Assembly: GCA_002421985.1 (NCBI GenBank) | Contig: DISF01000023.1 | Span: 1 to 8,286 of the forward strand | Direction of reading: 5' to 3' | DNA length: 8,286 bases | Source: Roseovarius sp. UBA6217 | Lineage (GTDB): Bacteria > Pseudomonadota > Alphaproteobacteria > Rhodobacterales > Rhodobacteraceae | Shown here: piece after piece, positions 5,266 to 8,286 of the stretch | How positions within the stretch are numbered: the first letter of the stretch is position 1 | Layout: each line of letters starts with the position of its first letter | The notes under the pieces: generated by a model | The model's input: only the letters and a program-made list of their open reading frames with translations | Told to the model about the DNA's origin: nothing | The model's database searches: none | Program-made: the position numbers and the translations under genes

Positions 5266-6090
5266 ATGTCCGAGAGCTATCACTACAATGTCATGCGCCG
5301 CGCCATCGCGCTTATCGACGCGGGCGGCGAGGGGATGACGCTCGAGGCGCTGGCGGGCGAGATGGGGATGAGTGCCGCGCATTTCCAGCGGCTGTTTTCG
5401 GCCTGGGTGGGGGTATCGCCGAAGCGCTATCAGCAATATCTGGCGCTTGGCCACGCCAGGGAAATGCTGGCGCAGCGATTTACCACGCTGGAGGCGGCCG
5501 AGGCGGCGGGGCTGTCGGGCACGGGGCGGCTGCACGATCTGTTCCTGAGATGGGAGGCGATGAGCCCCGGCGCGGTCGCCCGGCGCGGTGCGGGGCTGCG
5601 CATCGGCTATGGCTGGTTCCAGAGCCCCTTTGGCGAGGCGCTGGCAATGGGCACCGCACGCGGGCTTTGCGGGCTGGCCTTTGCGGGCGAGGTGGGGCGC
5701 GAGGCGGCCATGCGCGACCTCTGCGCGCGCTGGCCCGAGGCCGAGTTTGCCGAATCCCCCGAGAGCATCGCGCCCTGGGTCGCGTCGGCCTTTGCCGGTC
5801 GGGGCGAAGCGCGGCTGCACATGATCGGCGCGCCGTTCCAGATCAAGGTCTGGGAGGCGCTGCTGCGTATTCCCTCGGGCCATGTCACCACCTATTCCGA
5901 GATCGCCCGCGCCATCGGCCATCCCCGCGCCGTGCGCGCCGTCGGCACCGCCGTCGGCCGCAACCCGGTGAGCCTGCTCATCCCCTGCCACCGCGCGTTG
6001 CGCAAGTCGGGTGCGCTTGGGGGCTATCATTGGGGCCTGCCCGTGAAGCGCGCCATGCTCGCGTTTGAGAGCGCGCAGGCCGAGGGATAG
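5266..6090 (+). CDS. AraC-type HTH / O6-alkylguanine-DNA alkyltransferase fusion (Ada-like, no N-terminal Ada domain)
   Basis: This 274-residue two-domain protein has an AraC/XylS-like double HTH at roughly residues 8-105 (second helix AGEMGMSAAHFQRLF, then SPKRYQQY). A linker/ribonuclease-H-like region leads to the methyltransferase DNA-binding and active-site domain at about 188-270. The methyl-accepting C241 lies in IPCHR (239-243), after the conserved FQIKVWEAL, TTYSEIA and NP.S motifs. The protein takes O6-methyl groups from guanine onto C241 in a suicide reaction. The zinc-binding N-terminal domain that accepts phosphotriester methyls in E. coli Ada is absent. Any regulatory role of the HTH would therefore need a different trigger, perhaps C241 methylation itself. 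ATG 5266 is chosen over ATG 5197, which has no spaced Shine-Dalgarno and would add an unconserved-looking leader; GGGGG precedes 5266 only weakly. It is divergent from nth. Confidence 0.9.
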   Translation: MSESYHYNVMRRAIALIDAGGEGMTLEALAGEMGMSAAHFQRLFSAWVGVSPKRYQQYLALGHAREMLAQRFTTLEAAEAAGLSGTGRLHDLFLRWEAMSPGAVARRGAGLRIGYGWFQSPFGEALAMGTARGLCGLAFAGEVGREAAMRDLCARWPEAEFAESPESIAPWVASAFAGRGEARLHMIGAPFQIKVWEALLRIPSGHVTTYSEIARAIGHPRAVRAVGTAVGRNPVSLLIPCHRALRKSGALGGYHWGLPVKRAMLAFESAQAEG

Positions 6091-6096
6091 GCGTGG

Positions 6097-6134
6097 AGAT
6101 AGGCGGGGAACCGCGCGAAATTTCCCCTCTATCT
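6097..6134 (+). terminator. Hairpin after the alkyltransferase gene
   Basis: AGATAG (6097-6102) pairs with CTATCT (6129-6134). After a small internal loop (GC against T), GGGGAA (6105-6110) pairs with TTCCCC (6122-6127), leaving an 11-base loop. It starts 6 bases after the stop codon and has no following T-run. It probably ends or stabilises the alkyltransferase message. Confidence 0.5.
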
Positions 6135-6137
6135 GCC

Positions 6138-6166
6138 TTGGGGGCAGGGATGATATTGCATATCAT
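6138..6166 (+). promoter_or_regulatory. Candidate sigma-70 promoter for the lipoprotein gene, overlapped by a dyad
   Basis: TTGGGG (6138-6143) and TATCAT (6161-6166) are separated by 17 bases and lie 49 bases before the lipoprotein start. The -10 forms the right arm of a perfect 7-bp inverted repeat, ATGATAT-TGC-ATATCAT (6150-6166), in an AT-rich island. The repeat could be an operator. A second small dyad, CCCGA/TCGGG (6176-6190), lies in the predicted leader. Confidence 0.4.
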
Positions 6167-6214
6167 ACCATTATCCCCGACCTGATCGGGCAGGTTCATC
6201 AACGAGGCATTCCA

Positions 6215-6871
6215 ATGATCCGAGCGAACAAGACCCTTCTCGCCCTCTCCGGCACGGCCCTTCTGCTGGTGACAGCCTGCACAGACCCCGGCTATGTGGC
6301 CGGGCAAGACCCCAACCAGAAAACCAAACAGGGCGCGATCCTGGGCGGTATCATCGGCGCGGGCACCGGGGCGATGGTCAGTGACAAAAAGGGCAAGGGT
6401 GCCCTGATCGGCGGTGTTCTGGGCGCTGCGGGTGGTGCGGCCATCGGCAATGCGCTTGACAAGCAGGAGGCGGAGTTGCGCCAGCAGCTCGACAGCGATG
6501 TGAAGATCGTCAATACCGGCGACCGGCTCATCCTGACCATGCCGCAGGATATCCTCTTTGCCACCGACAGCGCCACCGTCGCGCCGGGGCTGCGCGACGA
6601 TCTGTTCAAGGTGGCCACGAGCCTTCAGCGCTATCCCGACACCACCGTTCAGGTGATCGGCCATACCGATAGCGATGGTGCTGCCAGCTATAACCAGCAG
6701 CTCTCGGAACGGCGCGCCAATGCGGTCGCCGATGTGCTGATGGATGGCGGCGTGCCCTTCGGGCGCATCCGCGCCTTTGGCCGGGGCGAGGATCAGCCGG
6801 TGGCCTCGAACCTCACCCCCGAGGGCAAGCGCCAGAACCGCCGGGTGGAGATCGTGATCCTGCCCAACTGA
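6215..6871 (+). CDS. Glycine-zipper OmpA-family outer-membrane lipoprotein (YiaD-like)
   Basis: This 218-residue protein has a lipoprotein signal peptide: MIRANK, a hydrophobic stretch, and the lipobox VTAC with the lipidated Cys at C22. D23 is absent (T23, D24), so the Lol outer-membrane avoidance signal is not evident and outer-membrane sorting is likely. Residues about 40-80 are a glycine zipper (GAILGGIIGAGTGA and GALIGGVLGAAGGAAIG) interrupted by a lysine-rich SDKKGKGK-like turn. A short charged segment links to the OmpA C-terminal domain (about 112-216). D152 in GHTD and R167 in LSERRA match the pair that binds diaminopimelate in OmpA proteins, so the domain should tether the envelope to peptidoglycan. 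GAGG at 6204-6207 lies 7 bases before ATG 6215; the upstream open frame lacks a signal peptide. The gene appears to be a single transcription unit. Confidence 0.93.
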   Translation: MIRANKTLLALSGTALLLVTACTDPGYVAGQDPNQKTKQGAILGGIIGAGTGAMVSDKKGKGALIGGVLGAAGGAAIGNALDKQEAELRQQLDSDVKIVNTGDRLILTMPQDILFATDSATVAPGLRDDLFKVATSLQRYPDTTVQVIGHTDSDGAASYNQQLSERRANAVADVLMDGGVPFGRIRAFGRGEDQPVASNLTPEGKRQNRRVEIVILPN

Positions 6872-6896
6872 GGCAGCGCTGGCCCCGGCGGGGGCC

Positions 6897-6923
6897 ATGA
6901 GTATTTCCGGCAAGATGAAGCGG
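6897..6923 (+). repeat. ATGAGTATTT element, copy 2
   Basis: This copy starts 25 bases after the lipoprotein stop, on the same strand, and has one C/T difference from copy 1 over 27 bases. A 7-bp stem (TGGCCCC 6880-6886 and GGGGCCA 6891-6897, loop GGCG) precedes it, and the strong terminator hairpin begins at 6921, overlapping its last three bases. It reads ATGAGTATTT, then CCGG, then CAAGATGAAGCGG. Confidence 0.75.
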
Positions 6924-6950
6924 GGCGGCCACAGGCGGGCCGCCCCGTTT
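6921..6950 (+). terminator. Strong, probably bidirectional terminator between convergent genes
   Basis: A perfect 10-bp stem, CGGGGCGGCC (6921-6930) and GGCCGCCCCG (6938-6947), with a 7-base loop is followed by TTT on the + strand. It lies in the 80-base gap between the convergent lipoprotein and formate dehydrogenase genes. On the minus strand it starts 4 bases past the formate dehydrogenase stop, so it can serve both. Confidence 0.75.
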
Positions 6951-6951
6951 G

Positions 6952-8286
6952 CTACTCGGCCGCGACCTCTGCCGCCTCGACGCGCACCGCCGAATACTTG
7001 AACTCGGGGATCTTGCCATAGGGATCGAGCGCCGGGTTGGTCAGGATATTCGCCGCCGCCTCGACATAGGCGAAGGGCAGGAACACCATATCCGGGGCAA
7101 TCGCGCGGTCAGCGCGCGCCATGACGGTGATCGAGCCGCGCCTGGTGGTGAGGCGCACCATGCCGCCGGGGTTGACCCCGAGACGGCGCAGCGTCGAGGG
7201 GTGCAGCGAGCAGTTCGCCTCCGGTTCCACCGCGTCGAGCACGCTGGCGCGCCGCGTCATCGAGCCGGTATGCCAATGCTCCAGCTGCCGCCCCGTCGTG
7301 AGCACCATCGGATAGTCGGCATCGGGCACATCGTCGGGCGGGATGATCGCGGCGGGGGTAAATCTCGCGCGCCCCTCCGGACGCGGGAAACCGTCGCCGA
7401 ACACGACCGCATGGCCCGGATGATCGGGGGCGGGACAGGGATAGGTGACGGCGCTCTCGCGCTCCAGCCGCTCCCATGTGATGTTGTCAAGAGAGCGCAT
7501 GTTGCGCTTCATCTCGGCAAAGACATCCGCCGGGCTGTCATAGTGCCAGCCTAGGCCAAGCCGGTTGGCCAGCGCCACGGTGATCGCCCAATCCTCGCGC
7601 GCCTCGCCCGGCGGGGATACGGCGGCGCGGCCCATCTGCACCTGACGGTTGGTATTGGTGACGGTGCCGGATTTCTCGTAAAACGCAGAGGCAGGAAGGA
7701 TCACATCGGCATAATTCGCCGTCTCGGTCAGGAAAATATCCTGCACCACCAGATGATCGAGCTTGGCGAGCGCGTCGCGCGCGTGCTCTACATCCGGATC
7801 GCTCATCGCCGGGTTTTCGCCAAGGATATACATGCCCTTGATTGCGCCCGCGTGGACCGCATCCATGATCTCGGTCACGGTGAGGCCCTTCTCGGCGCTG
7901 AAATCCTCGCTTTGCCAGATCTCGGTAAATGCGCGGCGCACGCGGTCATCGGTCACCGTCTGGTAATCGGGCAGGAACATCGGGATGAGGCCCGCGTCTG
8001 ACGCGCCCTGCACGTTGTTCTGCCCGCGCAGCGGGTGCAGCCCGGTGCCGGGGCGGCCGACATGGCCGCACATCAGCGCGAGGCTGATGAGGCAGCGCGC
8101 ATTGTCGGTGCCGTGGATATGCTGGCTTATGCCCATGCCCCAGAAGATCATGCCCGCCTTGGCGGTGGCAAACGCGCGCGCCACGGCGCGCAGCGTCTCG
8201 GCGGGGATGCCGCAGATTGCCGCCATCTTCTCGGGCGGGAATTGCGCCAGATGCGCCTTTTCCGCCTCCCAGTTCTCGGTGAAGGC
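6952..8286 (-). CDS. fdsA: Formate dehydrogenase alpha subunit, C-terminal part (5' end missing)
   Basis: The frame is open to the window edge; 444 residues are visible, about half of a family of roughly 900-960 residues. This is the molybdenum bis-MGD catalytic subunit of a formate dehydrogenase (formate to CO2), most like the cytoplasmic NAD-linked FdsA type, also annotated fdhF. Visible are the Mo-pterin segment GRPGTGLHPLRGQNNVQG, whose PLRGQ Arg (codon 8028-8026) corresponds to catalytic R333 of E. coli FdhF; a GENPAMSDPD loop; the ADVILPASAFYEKSGT segment; and the C-terminal beta-barrel pterin domain with TTGRQLEHWHTGSMTRR. The protein ends in FKYSAVRVEAAEVAAE. The N-terminal iron-sulfur domains and the active-site Cys or selenocysteine are off-window. 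No fdsC (fdhD) or fdsD follows: the next gene downstream is the convergent lipoprotein. Another bis-MGD oxidoreductase remains possible but less likely. Confidence 0.9.
   Translation of the reverse strand, partial: AFTENWEAEKAHLAQFPPEKMAAICGIPAETLRAVARAFATAKAGMIFWGMGISQHIHGTDNARCLISLALMCGHVGRPGTGLHPLRGQNNVQGASDAGLIPMFLPDYQTVTDDRVRRAFTEIWQSEDFSAEKGLTVTEIMDAVHAGAIKGMYILGENPAMSDPDVEHARDALAKLDHLVVQDIFLTETANYADVILPASAFYEKSGTVTNTNRQVQMGRAAVSPPGEAREDWAITVALANRLGLGWHYDSPADVFAEMKRNMRSLDNITWERLERESAVTYPCPAPDHPGHAVVFGDGFPRPEGRARFTPAAIIPPDDVPDADYPMVLTTGRQLEHWHTGSMTRRASVLDAVEPEANCSLHPSTLRRLGVNPGGMVRLTTRRGSITVMARADRAIAPDMVFLPFAYVEAAANILTNPALDPYGKIPEFKYSAVRVEAAEVAAE

Noticed and set aside
5170..6030. N-terminal extension of endonuclease III on the minus strand
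   Set aside because: It would run antisense through most of the alkyltransferase gene and is not protein-like; the family N-terminus fits ATG 5169.
5978..6913. Minus-strand open frame of 311 codons antisense to the lipoprotein gene
   Set aside because: No domain or signal seen, whereas the + strand frame has a lipobox, glycine zipper and OmpA domain.
1..8286. CRISPR arrays, tRNA/rRNA genes, insertion sequences, toxin-antitoxin or phage genes
   Set aside because: No regularly spaced repeats, cloverleaf-like segments, transposase motifs or terminal inverted repeats were recognised; the window reads as ordinary core-type chromosome apart from the 3'-end element.

Overview
The window is GC-rich, tightly packed chromosomal DNA. 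It looks like an alphaproteobacterium of the Rhodobacterales (Roseobacter-type) lineage. This rests on codon use, the protein family variants seen, and the Fds-type formate dehydrogenase; it is inference, as no rRNA or other taxonomic marker is present. There are eight protein genes, two of them cut by the window edges. I found no tRNA, rRNA, CRISPR array, insertion sequence or phage gene.

Left part, + strand (1-3357): the 3' two thirds of a glutamine-synthetase-family ligase, then an aldehyde dehydrogenase, then an iron-containing alcohol dehydrogenase whose start overlaps the aldehyde dehydrogenase stop by 4 bases. The ligase keeps the ATP/glutamate arginines of glutamine synthetase but has Phe where the ammonium-deprotonating flap Glu normally sits. 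Together the three suggest catabolism of an amino alcohol, ethanolamine being the simplest candidate, through gamma-glutamylated intermediates. An 11-bp hairpin follows the operon.

Middle part (3545-6090): on the minus strand, endonuclease III (nth) and a PfkB-family adenosine-kinase-like sugar kinase overlap by 4 bases (ATGA). Divergent from nth is a regulator/repair fusion, an AraC-type HTH joined to an O6-alkylguanine-DNA alkyltransferase. It lacks the N-terminal Ada zinc domain. The 96-bp shared intergenic region carries an Ada-box-like sequence.

Right part (6091-8286): a glycine-zipper/OmpA-domain lipoprotein with a good lipobox and a plausible promoter overlapped by a perfect dyad. It is convergent with the C-terminal half of a formate dehydrogenase alpha subunit on the minus strand.

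The most unusual non-coding signal is a 27-base element beginning ATGAGTATTT. It occurs three times, each 17-30 bases past a stop codon, on the same strand as the gene it follows, and flanked on both sides by hairpins. It looks like a recurrent 3'-UTR or terminator-associated element.
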